Assembly: GCA_963835525.1 (NCBI GenBank)
Contig: CAWIFM010000008.1
Span: 1,744,491-1,808,490, forward strand
Origin: DASSUW01 sp963835525
GTDB lineage: Bacteria; Actinomycetota; Thermoleophilia; Solirubrobacterales; Solirubrobacteraceae
DNA length: 64,000 nt
Direction of reading: 5' to 3'
Below, one piece after another: positions 9,045 through 15,931 of the stretch. The number at the start of each line of letters is the position of its first letter. Position 1 is the stretch's first letter. The notes below the pieces were generated by a model. The model saw only the letters and a program-made list of their open reading frames with translations. It was not told the origin of the DNA and ran no database searches. The position numbers were made by a program, and so were the translations under genes.

Positions 9045-9860
9045 ATGCGGCAGATCGACGTCCGCCACCGCGGTCTGGAGAAGGTCATCGCGTGCTTCGA
9101 GGTCGACGGCGTGCTCGTCGATCCGGGCCCGCAGTCGTGCGAGGACACGCTGCTGGAGGGGCTCGGGGGCGAGCGCCCGAAAGCCCTGCTCCTGACCCAC
9201 ATCCACTTCGACCACGCGGGCGCCGCGGGCGCCCTGGTGCGGCGCTGGCCGGACCTCGAGGTCTACGTGCACGAGCGCGGCGCGCCGCATATGGCCGACC
9301 CCGAGCGCCTGGTGGCCAGCGCGGCGCGGCTGTACGGCGGCGAGGAGGGGCTGCGCGAGACCTGGGGCGAGGTCGTGCCGGTGCCCGAGGAGAACCTGAA
9401 GGTCCTGTCCGGCGGCGAGACCGTGCTCGGCTTCGACGTCGAGTACACGCCCGGCCACGCCTCCCACCATGTCTGCTACTTCCGAGACGGCGTGGCCTTC
9501 GTCGGCGACATGGCCGGGGTGCGGGTCCCGCCCTACGACCTCACGCTGGCGCCGACCCCGCCGCCCGACATCGACGTCGAGGCCTGGGAGCGTTCGATCG
9601 ACGCGATCGTCGCCCGCGAGCCGGAGACCCTGGCGCTCACCCATTTCGGCACCGCCCCGCCTTCCCAGCTCGACGCCGCGCGTGAGGCGCTGCGCTGGCA
9701 GGCTGACCTCGCGGCCTCCGGCGACCAGGACGCGTTCATGGCCGCGCTTCACGAGCGGATCGTCGAGTCGGCGCCCGACGAGGTCGATGCGATCGAGTGT
9801 GCCGCGCCGCTCGACCACCTCTTCCTGGGTCTTGATCGCTGGCATAGCAAGAGGGGGTAG
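9045..9860 (+). CDS. MBL-fold metallo-hydrolase
   Basis: A 271-residue metallo-beta-lactamase fold enzyme. The signature THIHFDHAG gives metal ligands H52, H54, D56 and H57. Further ligands are H in TPGHASHH and D in FVGDMAGV, and the late ALTHFG histidine is present. This is a glyoxalase II-like two-metal set, suited to hydrolysing a thioester, lactone or phosphoester; the substrate is unknown. A TAGGGT hexamer (9030-9035) lies 9 nt before ATG 9045, again the leaderless pattern. It diverges from the mutase and is followed 9 nt later by clpS. Confidence 0.88.
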   Translation: MRQIDVRHRGLEKVIACFEVDGVLVDPGPQSCEDTLLEGLGGERPKALLLTHIHFDHAGAAGALVRRWPDLEVYVHERGAPHMADPERLVASAARLYGGEEGLRETWGEVVPVPEENLKVLSGGETVLGFDVEYTPGHASHHVCYFRDGVAFVGDMAGVRVPPYDLTLAPTPPPDIDVEAWERSIDAIVAREPETLALTHFGTAPPSQLDAAREALRWQADLAASGDQDAFMAALHERIVESAPDEVDAIECAAPLDHLFLGLDRWHSKRG

Positions 9861-9869
9861 GACCCCCGC

Positions 9870-10157
9870 ATGAGCGAAGTCGTCGAGATCCCGCGGGTCA
9901 AGGAGCCCGGCTCAGGCCTGGACGACAACTGGCGCGTGATCGTCCTCAACGACGACCACAACACCTTCGATCACGTGGCCCACACGCTGGCGCGGACGAT
10001 CCCTGGCGTCAACGTGGCCGGCGGCTACGCCTTAGCCGACAAGATCCACAACAGCGGCCAGGCCATCGTCTGGACAGGGCTCAAGGAGACCGCCGAGCTC
10101 TACTGGGAGCAGCTCGACGGCGCCGGGCTCACGATGGCGCCACTCGAGCAGGGATAG
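9870..10157 (+). CDS. clpS: ClpS-like Clp protease adaptor
   Basis: A 95-residue protein. The core WRVIVLNDDHNTFDHVAHTL matches the ClpS N-degron pocket segment (NDD.NTF..V), followed by ADKIHNSGQAIVWTG and the helix ETAELYWEQL. ClpS binds destabilising N-terminal residues and delivers substrates to ClpAP/ClpCP. The A..IH..G.A.V pattern is intact. The C-terminal GLTMAPLEQ tail is typical of a divergent ClpS group. It starts 9 nt after the MBL gene, so the two are probably co-transcribed. The 3' end overlaps the convergent 10129 gene by 29 nt. Confidence 0.82.
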   Translation: MSEVVEIPRVKEPGSGLDDNWRVIVLNDDHNTFDHVAHTLARTIPGVNVAGGYALADKIHNSGQAIVWTGLKETAELYWEQLDGAGLTMAPLEQG

Positions 10158-10479
10158 CCGCGTCGACGACGTCGTTGCGCGTCAACTCGCCCGCGATGAC
10201 GCGGTCGAACCAGGAGTAGACGATCGGCACCTGGTACCAGCTCGAGTAGTCGGCGCGCCACTCGTTGAACTCCGGGCCGTACCAGTAGGCCTCGAAGTCG
10301 CCCTTGTTCTCCCAGTGGGAGAACTGGAAGAAGCGGTAGCGGTCGTCGTTGGAGCGCATGACCTCGAAGTCGGTCGCTCCGTAGCGCAGGGAGATCGGCG
10401 CGATCTCGCGCAGCGCCTGCTCGAACCGGTCGCCCCGGAAGACGGTCGAGTACCAGGGGATGTTCACGACGCCGGCCAT
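10129..10479 (-). CDS. Small protein with antibiotic-monooxygenase/EthD-like fold, linked to ccr
   Basis: A 116-residue protein rich in aromatic residues: STVFRGDRFEQAL, YRFFQFSHWENKGDFEAYWYGPEF and WYQVPIVYSWFD. Alternating strands and helices with a FxxFxHWExKxDFExYWxGPEF motif suggest a dimeric alpha/beta barrel of the ABM/EthD/NIPSNAP kind, but I do not recognise a specific family. ATG 10479 lies 2 nt after the ccr stop, so it should be translated with ccr. That location suggests a role tied to crotonyl-CoA carboxylation or a nearby acyl-CoA, which is inference. Confidence 0.72.
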   Translation of the reverse strand: MAGVVNIPWYSTVFRGDRFEQALREIAPISLRYGATDFEVMRSNDDRYRFFQFSHWENKGDFEAYWYGPEFNEWRADYSSWYQVPIVYSWFDRVIAGELTRNDVVDAAIPARVAPS

Positions 10480-10481
10480 GT

Positions 10482-11729
10482 TCAGGCTCCCACCTCCGCC
10501 CGGATCGCCCCCGGGCCGTCCGCGGTCTTGCCCAGGCCCTCCGACTCCGCGCCCACGAGGATCGCGATCTTGCCGAGATGCTCGTTGTCCAGCATCAGCT
10601 GGTGCGCGTCGGCCACCTGGTCGAAGCTCATCGTCCTCCAGAGTACGGGACGGATCGCTCCCGACTCGATCAGCTCGTTCGCCTTGTGGCACTCGTACGC
10701 GTTGGCGAAGTGCGAGCCGATGATCTGCTTCTGGCGCATCCACAGGTAGCGGACGTCGAAATCGAGGTCGTAGCCGGTCGTCCCCGCGCAGATGACGACC
10801 TTGCCGAACGGCTTGAGGACGAGCACCGACGTCGGGAAGGTGGCCTTGCCCACATGCTCGAAGACGATGTCGGGCGCGCCGCCCAGCTTCTCCTCGACGA
10901 GCTTGCAGAACCGGCGCGACTCCTTGAAGCGCGCCTTCTCCTCCTCGGGCGTCTCGCCGCCGCGCCGCATCATGCCCGTGAACTCGTTGCGGTCGATCAC
11001 GTCGCAGGCGCCGAGCTGGCTGCACAGGTCGGCCTTCTCGGTCGAGGAGACGACGCCGATCGCGTCGGCGCCCGCCAGCCGGCAGAGCTGGAGCGCGAAC
11101 ACCCCGAGGCCGCCGGCCGCGCCCCACACGAGCACGCGGTGGCCGGCCTGGAGCTCGACCTGCTTGACCAGCATCCGGTAGGCCGTGAAGTAGGTGAGCC
11201 CGTAGGAGGCCGCCTCCTCCCAGGTCAACGCCGCCGGCTTGGGTAGCAGCTGCTGGGCCTGCACCTTGCAGAACTGCGCGAACGAGCCCCACGTGGTCTC
11301 GTAGCCCCAGATCTTCTGCGACGGCGCCGCCATCGGGTCCAGGCCGTGGACCTCGGGATCCTCGTAGGAGGCCTGGTTGCAGTGGACGACCACCTCGTCG
11401 CCCGGCTGCCACTTCGTGACCCCCGGGCCGACCTTCCAGACGATGCCGGAGGCGTCCGAGCCGCCGATGTGGTGGTCCTCCTCGTGGTAGCGGAAGACCG
11501 AGACCGGCTTGCCCTGGGCGGCCCACACGTTGTTGTAGTTGACGCCCGCCGCCATGACCCGGACCACGACCTCCATCGCGCCCGGCTCCGGTACCTCCAT
11601 CTCCTCGATCTGGAAGGCGTCCAGGGGCTTGCCCTCGCGCTCTTGGCGGATCACCCAGGCGGCCATCGTGTCAGGGAGCTCGCCCGGCTCGGTCGAGACC
11701 CGGGCGACGTCGGCGGTGTCAACTGGCAT
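10482..11729 (-). CDS. ccr: Crotonyl-CoA carboxylase/reductase
   Basis: A 415-residue MDR-superfamily enzyme that reductively carboxylates crotonyl-CoA to ethylmalonyl-CoA with NADPH and CO2. Seen: the NYNNVW motif (64-69), the GYETTWGSFAQF loop (142-153), the nucleotide-binding WGAAGGLG (202-209), IVFEHVG (288-294) and the GSHFAN loop with His340. Family knowledge places CO2-pocket residues in NYNxVW, the Phe-Glu pair of GFETNFG, and the GSHFAN histidine. Here the Phe is Tyr143 and the Glu is kept (E144). The insert after NYNNVW is shorter than in Streptomyces-type enzymes. TAGGCT (11742-11737) lies 7 nt before ATG 11729. Confidence 0.92.
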   Translation of the reverse strand: MPVDTADVARVSTEPGELPDTMAAWVIRQEREGKPLDAFQIEEMEVPEPGAMEVVVRVMAAGVNYNNVWAAQGKPVSVFRYHEEDHHIGGSDASGIVWKVGPGVTKWQPGDEVVVHCNQASYEDPEVHGLDPMAAPSQKIWGYETTWGSFAQFCKVQAQQLLPKPAALTWEEAASYGLTYFTAYRMLVKQVELQAGHRVLVWGAAGGLGVFALQLCRLAGADAIGVVSSTEKADLCSQLGACDVIDRNEFTGMMRRGGETPEEEKARFKESRRFCKLVEEKLGGAPDIVFEHVGKATFPTSVLVLKPFGKVVICAGTTGYDLDFDVRYLWMRQKQIIGSHFANAYECHKANELIESGAIRPVLWRTMSFDQVADAHQLMLDNEHLGKIAILVGAESEGLGKTADGPGAIRAEVGA

Positions 11730-11750
11730 GGCCTGGAGCCTAAGCGAACT

Positions 11751-12698
11751 TCAGAACCAGTCGTGCCGCTTGACCCACAGCACTGTGGCCAGGATCACAG
11801 TCGGCACCACGAGCCCGCCGACGCCGAACAGCAGGAAGTCGGTCCGCGTCTCCACGTTGTCGACGAGCCACTGGAAGTTCTGGCCGAAGAAGCCGGTGAT
11901 GAGCGTCCACACGACGAAGAAGGTGGCGACGACGCTGAGCCGAGTTGCGGTCCGGTTCACCCGCTCGGCGCTGGCGCTGAAGTAGATCCCGGTCAGCGCG
12001 GTCAGGTCGTCGTTCTGGCGCTGGAGCTCGCCGCTGATCTGGGCGAGGTGGTCGCCGATGTCGCGGAGATACTCGCGCGTGCCGCGGCTGAGGCCGGCGA
12101 GCTCGAGGATCCGCTCGGAGGCGGTCTGGAACTGGTCGCGCTGGCCGGAGATCAGCCGCTGGAGCTCGTGCACCTCCTGCTTGCAGCGGTAGACGCTGCC
12201 CAGCAGCTCGCGCCTGGGCCGCTCGAGCACCTCGGCCTCGACCCTGTCGATCCGGTCCTCGAGCGCGACGACGGCGGGGAAGAAGGCGTCGGTCAGGCCG
12301 TCGAGGATGCGGTAGACGAGGTAGTCCTCCTCGTGGGTGCCGGCCGCCTCGAGCTCGTCATGGAGCCGCTGGAGCAGCGGCAGCGGCTCGCGGTGGACGG
12401 TGACGATCCAGTGGCCGGAGACGTAGACGTGGACCTCGACGGGGTGCACGACGCGCTCGGGGTCGTCGGACTCCTGGGCGGTGAAGAAGACGATCAGGAC
12501 GTAGTCCTGGTACGCGTCGACCTTCGGCCGCTGGCCGAACTCGCGCGTGTCCTCGAGCGCCATCGGATGCAGGTCGAGCGCCTCTCGGAGGGCGTCGAGA
12601 TCCTCGTCCGACGGCTGCGCGAGGTCGAGCCAGAAGAACTCGTCGCGCCGAAGGCGGTCGGTGATCTTGTCGCTCTCGACGGCGATGAGAACCAGCAC
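11751..12698 (-). CDS. corA: CorA-family divalent cation transporter
   Basis: A 315-residue protein. A long acidic and coiled cytoplasmic domain (to about residue 250) precedes two C-terminal membrane helices: SVVATFFVVWTLITGFF and LLFGVGGLVVPTVILATVLW. In CorA proteins the loop after TM1 carries YGMN; here it is FGQNF, with GQN at 272-274, so the otherwise near-invariant Met is Gln. CorA pentamers move Mg2+, Co2+ or Ni2+, or efflux Zn2+ in ZntB relatives; the selectivity of this variant is uncertain. GTG 12698 has TAGCCT 7 nt upstream. It lies between cysH (18-nt gap) and ccr (21-nt gap), all on one strand. Confidence 0.9.
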   Translation of the reverse strand: MLVLIAVESDKITDRLRRDEFFWLDLAQPSDEDLDALREALDLHPMALEDTREFGQRPKVDAYQDYVLIVFFTAQESDDPERVVHPVEVHVYVSGHWIVTVHREPLPLLQRLHDELEAAGTHEEDYLVYRILDGLTDAFFPAVVALEDRIDRVEAEVLERPRRELLGSVYRCKQEVHELQRLISGQRDQFQTASERILELAGLSRGTREYLRDIGDHLAQISGELQRQNDDLTALTGIYFSASAERVNRTATRLSVVATFFVVWTLITGFFGQNFQWLVDNVETRTDFLLFGVGGLVVPTVILATVLWVKRHDWF

Positions 12699-12716
12699 GC
12701 AGCGCAGGCTACGCGC

Positions 12717-13382
12717 TCAGCCGTGCAGTCCGCACTCGTCCTTGGCGGACCCGGACCAGCGGCCCTCGCGCCCGTCGCCCGGCTTGGTGCAGTGGGTGCA
12801 GCCGATCGAGGCGTACCCGCGGTCGTGCAGCGGGTTGTAGGGGACGTCGTGCTCGGCGATGTAGCGCCAGACGTCGTGTTCGGTCCAATCGGCGAGCGGG
12901 TTGGCCTTCCAGCGCTCGTGCTTGCGGTCCCAGGCCAGCTTGGGTGTGCGGGCGCGCACCGGCGACTGCTCGCGGCGGACGCCGGAGACCCAGGCGTCGA
13001 CGTCGGCCAGCGCCTCGTTGAGCGGGTCGACCTTGCGCAGCCGGCAGCACTCGTCGGGGTCGCGCTCCCACAGGCGGTCGCCGTGGGTGGCGGCCTGGCG
13101 GCCCAGGCTCGGTCCCTGATGGACCTCGATGCTGATCCCGTACCGCTTCTCGACGCGCTGCCACGTCTCGTAGGTCTCGGGGAAGAGGACGTGGGTGTCC
13201 AGCGTGAAGATGCGCGCGTCGGGGGCGATCTTCAGCAGCAGGTCGAGGACGACCGACGCCTCCTTCTGGAACGAACAGGCGACCGCGAGCCGGGGGTGGA
13301 AGCGCTCGACCATGTACGCGAGCACCCCGCCCGCGTCCAGGCCCTCGAGGTCCGGAGTCACCCGCGTCGCCGCAACAGCCAT
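12717..13382 (-). CDS. cysH: Assimilatory adenylyl-/phosphoadenylyl-sulfate reductase
   Basis: A 221-residue PAPS-reductase family enzyme that reduces APS/PAPS to sulfite with thioredoxin. ACSFQKEASVVLDLL is the PP-loop region. The presence of ECCRLRKVDPL plus SIGCTHCTKPGDGREGRW marks the four-cysteine [4Fe-4S] type that prefers APS, as in most actinobacteria. The C-terminal ECGLHG carries the catalytic cysteine. ATG 13382 is preceded by TACATT at 6 nt (13394-13389), with no Shine-Dalgarno; GTG 13385 is an in-frame alternative. Other sulfate-assimilation genes are not in the window. Confidence 0.95.
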   Translation of the reverse strand: MAVAATRVTPDLEGLDAGGVLAYMVERFHPRLAVACSFQKEASVVLDLLLKIAPDARIFTLDTHVLFPETYETWQRVEKRYGISIEVHQGPSLGRQAATHGDRLWERDPDECCRLRKVDPLNEALADVDAWVSGVRREQSPVRARTPKLAWDRKHERWKANPLADWTEHDVWRYIAEHDVPYNPLHDRGYASIGCTHCTKPGDGREGRWSGSAKDECGLHG

Positions 13383-13420
13383 CACGCAAATGTACTAAAC
13401 CCGATCGCAGTTACGGCAAT

Positions 13421-13490
13421 AAGGGGGGTCAGACCCCTCTGTGCTGCTACAGCTGCGATCTGTACTACCACAGAGGGGCCTGGCCCCCTT
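13421..13490. repeat. Long palindromic GGGGTCAGACCCC-type repeat, copy 1
   Basis: An imperfect inverted repeat: the left arm 13421-13452 and right arm 13460-13490 surround a 7-nt loop. The left arm begins AAGGGGGGTCAGACCCCTCT; the right arm is its near complement, with one indel and several mismatches, including CCTGGCCCC in place of TCTGACCCC. Each arm also contains an internal GGGG..CCCC hairpin. It lies between divergent cysH and the htrA-like gene. The second copy is at 48258-48328. It resembles REP-type elements moved by RAYT transposases, but none is in the window. Confidence 0.8.
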
Positions 13491-13509
13491 ACTCGCTAGC
13501 ATTCTGCAA

Positions 13510-14463
13510 GTGACTGTGGTGGATGAAGAGATCGAGGCGCTCGACGCGTATTCGCGGGTGGTGACGCGGGTGGCCGACACGCTCGGGCCGTCGGTCGCGA
13601 ACCTGCGGATCTCGAACCGGCGGCGCTGGAACACCGGCGGCGGCAGCGGCGTGGTGATCACGCCCGACGGGTTCATGCTCACCAGCGCGCACGTGGTGGG
13701 CGGGTCCGGGTCGCGGGTGCGGGCCTCGTTCGTCGACGGCAGCGATCTCGAGGCGCGGATCGTCGGCGCCGACCCGCTGTCGGACCTCGCGGTCCTGCGG
13801 GCCGAGTCGGCGCGGCTGCAGCCCGCGGAGCTGGGTGACGCGAGCACGCTGCGCGTGGGCCAGCTCGTGGTGGCGATCGGCAATCCGCACGGCTACGCCG
13901 GCTCCGTGACGGCCGGCGTGGTCTCCGCGCTCGGCCGCTCGCTGCCCGCCCGCCAGGGCGGCGCCACGCGCATCATCGACGACGTCATCCAGACCGACGC
14001 CGCGCTCAACCCCGGCAACTCGGGCGGCGCGCTGGTCGACGGCCGCGGCCGCGTGGTGGGCATCAACACCGCGGTGGCCGGGATCGGGCTCGGCCTCGCC
14101 GTGCCGGTCAACACCGCCACCCGCCGGATCGTCTCCGCCCTGATGCGCGACGGCCGCGTCCGCCGCGCCTGGATCGGCATCGCCGGCGGCGCCCGCCCGC
14201 TGCCGCCGCGCGTCGCCGCCTCGCTCGGCCGCGACCGGGCGATCGAGGTCGTCGAGGTGATCGAGGGCTCGCCGGCCGCCCGCGCCGGCCTGCGCGCCGA
14301 GGACCTGATCGTCGGGGTCGACGGCACGCCGGTCCGCGCCGTCGACGACCTCCAGCGGGTGATGACCGAGGAGCGGATCGGCACCAGCTGCGCGCTCGAG
14401 GTCGTGCGCGACGGCGTCAGCCGCACCGTCGCGCTCACACCCCGCGAGCTCGACACCGCCTAG
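13510..14463 (+). CDS. HtrA/DegP-like S1C serine protease with PDZ domain, no signal peptide
   Basis: A 317-residue chymotrypsin-fold protease. The triad is visible: H61 in LTSAHVVG, D92 in DPLSDLAVLR, and S171 in NPGNSGGAL. A PDZ domain follows at about 230-310, with EGSPAARAGLRAEDLIVGVDG. Most actinobacterial HtrAs have an N-terminal membrane anchor. Here the protein starts with charged residues (VTVVDEEIEALDAYSRVV) and no hydrophobic stretch, so it should be cytoplasmic unless a start was missed. GTG 13510 was chosen just past the palindromic repeat; GTG 13516 or 13519 are possible. Probable role: protein quality control. Confidence 0.88.
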   Translation: MTVVDEEIEALDAYSRVVTRVADTLGPSVANLRISNRRRWNTGGGSGVVITPDGFMLTSAHVVGGSGSRVRASFVDGSDLEARIVGADPLSDLAVLRAESARLQPAELGDASTLRVGQLVVAIGNPHGYAGSVTAGVVSALGRSLPARQGGATRIIDDVIQTDAALNPGNSGGALVDGRGRVVGINTAVAGIGLGLAVPVNTATRRIVSALMRDGRVRRAWIGIAGGARPLPPRVAASLGRDRAIEVVEVIEGSPAARAGLRAEDLIVGVDGTPVRAVDDLQRVMTEERIGTSCALEVVRDGVSRTVALTPRELDTA

Positions 14464-14541
14464 GGGTGCCCGACCGGCGGACGCTCGACACGTTCTCCGC
14501 CGGTAGGGCGGGCCCCCGACATCGCCGTATCCTTCCGCGCC

Positions 14542-15477
14542 GTGCGCGCGTCCCTTCTCGCCATCGTGGTCGTGCTGGCGATCGCCGGCTGCGGCGGCGA
14601 CGATCCGCCCGAGACGGCTGCGCCGGCCGAGACGCCCACGCCGAACCCGACGATCGAGGCCGAGCCGACCGAGCCGGCCGAGCCGGGCAGCGCCGCCAAC
14701 GCCTTCATCGGCTCGCTGGCCGTCGACCCCGCCGACGGCACGCTGATGATCGGCACCGGCCTCGGCCTGTTCCGCGCGAAGCAGGGAGCGAGCAAGGCCG
14801 AGCGGGTCACCGGCGAGCTCACCACGCCCGACGGCGCCGGCCCGGTGTCGAGCAACCTCGTCATCCGCTACGCCGGTCCGGGCGAGCTGATCGGCTCCGG
14901 CCACCCCGAGGGCGGCGGCACCGCGCTGCCCGAGAACCTCGGGCTGATCCGCTCGGGAGACGCCGGCGACACGTGGGAGTCGGTCAGCCAGCTCGGCGAG
15001 AGCGACTTCCACCTCCTCCAGGCGCGCGGCGACCACGTCGTCGCCGTGCGAGTGGACGAGACCGACATCCAGGTCAGCGGGGACGGCGGCGCCAGCTTCG
15101 AGTCCCGCACGCCGCCGGACATGCCGCTCGACGTCGCCTTCGACCCGAAGGACCCGCAGCGCATGGTGGTGGCCACCCAGCAGGGCACGTTCAGCTCGGG
15201 CGACGGGGGCGGCTCCTGGCGGCCGCGCGACCCGAGCCCCACCGAGCAGCTCGCCTGGGCGGCGCCGGACGCGCTCTATCGCTCCGACCCCGGCGGGACG
15301 ATCAAGGTGAGCGCCGACGGCGGCGCCACCTGGAAGGACCGCGGCACCGTCGGCCTCTCGGTCAACGAGCTCGCGGCCGACGACGACGGCAATCTGTACG
15401 CCTCGGTGGCGGGCGGCGAGGTGCACCGCTCGACCGACGGCGGCGCCACCTGGAAGCGCCAGCTACGGCTGGAGTAG
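14542..15477 (+). CDS. Lipoprotein with Asp-box (BNR) beta-propeller
   Basis: A 311-residue secreted lipoprotein. The signal SLLAIVVVLAIAGCGG ends in a lipobox, then comes a Pro/Thr/Glu linker (EPTEPAEPGS). The body has repeated Asp-box motifs: SGDAGDTWE, SGDGGASFE, SGDGGGSWR, SADGGATWKD and STDGGATWKR. Such boxes form propeller blades in sialidase-like and exo-alpha-sialidase-annotated proteins. No sialidase catalytic Arg triad is obvious, so binding or a structural role is more likely than hydrolysis. TATCCT (14528-14533) lies 8 nt before GTG 14542. The 3' end overlaps the convergent lipoprotein by 15 nt. Confidence 0.85.
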   Translation: MRASLLAIVVVLAIAGCGGDDPPETAAPAETPTPNPTIEAEPTEPAEPGSAANAFIGSLAVDPADGTLMIGTGLGLFRAKQGASKAERVTGELTTPDGAGPVSSNLVIRYAGPGELIGSGHPEGGGTALPENLGLIRSGDAGDTWESVSQLGESDFHLLQARGDHVVAVRVDETDIQVSGDGGASFESRTPPDMPLDVAFDPKDPQRMVVATQQGTFSSGDGGGSWRPRDPSPTEQLAWAAPDALYRSDPGGTIKVSADGGATWKDRGTVGLSVNELAADDDGNLYASVAGGEVHRSTDGGATWKRQLRLE

Positions 15478-15882
15478 CTCGTTCTGCGCGGACTCGCGCC
15501 GCGCACCGACCTCGATCTCGGCCGCCCTGATGTCGCTCGCGCTGGCGCTCAACGTGTAGGTCCCCTCGGGCGGGTCGACCTTCAGCTGGGCGGTCGAGCG
15601 CGAAGCGATCTCCCGCGTCGAGCGCGTGATGCCACCGCTGTCGCCGCCGAGCTCGTCGGTCTCGAACGTGACGGTCTGAGCCGCGCCCGACTGGTTGGAG
15701 ATGATGAAGACGACGGGCCCGGAGCCGAAGGTGACGGGGGAGACGCGCACGCGGTCGCCGTCGATCGCCGCGGTCACGTTGATCGGGGCCGGCGGCCGCG
15801 GCTTGTTCTGGTGGTCGGCCGTGTCGTCGCCGCCGCACCCCGCGAGCAGGACGACGGCGGCGAGGGCGAGCGTCGGGCGCAC
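15463..15882 (-). CDS. Hypothetical lipoprotein with Ig-like/cupredoxin-like domain
   Basis: A 139-residue protein. RPTLALAAVVLLAGCGG is a lipoprotein signal. The mature part is all-beta (INVTAAIDGDRVRVSPVTFGSGPVVFIISNQSG, then GTYTLSASASDIRAAEIEVG) and resembles the small cupredoxin/Ig-like domains on actinobacterial lipoproteins, but copper ligands (His, Cys) are absent. Function unknown; it is probably an extracytoplasmic binding protein. GTG 15882 has TACATT 6 nt upstream (15894-15889), which decided this start over an in-frame ATG at 15912. It diverges from the nuclease gene at 15932. Confidence 0.75.
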   Translation of the reverse strand: MRPTLALAAVVLLAGCGGDDTADHQNKPRPPAPINVTAAIDGDRVRVSPVTFGSGPVVFIISNQSGAAQTVTFETDELGGDSGGITRSTREIASRSTAQLKVDPPEGTYTLSASASDIRAAEIEVGARRESAQNELLQP

Positions 15883-15931
15883 GCGGCGAATGTACTGCAA
15901 GCACGCGTGCATGCCGTCCGGTTCGAGGCGT

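Noticed and set aside
9853..9867. GGGGG-TAGGA-CCCCC as a terminator between the MBL gene and clpS
   Set aside because: The stem is only 5 bp, includes the stop codon, has no T-run, and the genes appear co-transcribed.
10129..11526. A 465-codon minus-strand frame covering the small ABM-like gene and most of ccr
   Set aside because: Only its last 116 codons look like protein. The rest is an out-of-frame reading of ccr, which has all its family motifs in another frame.
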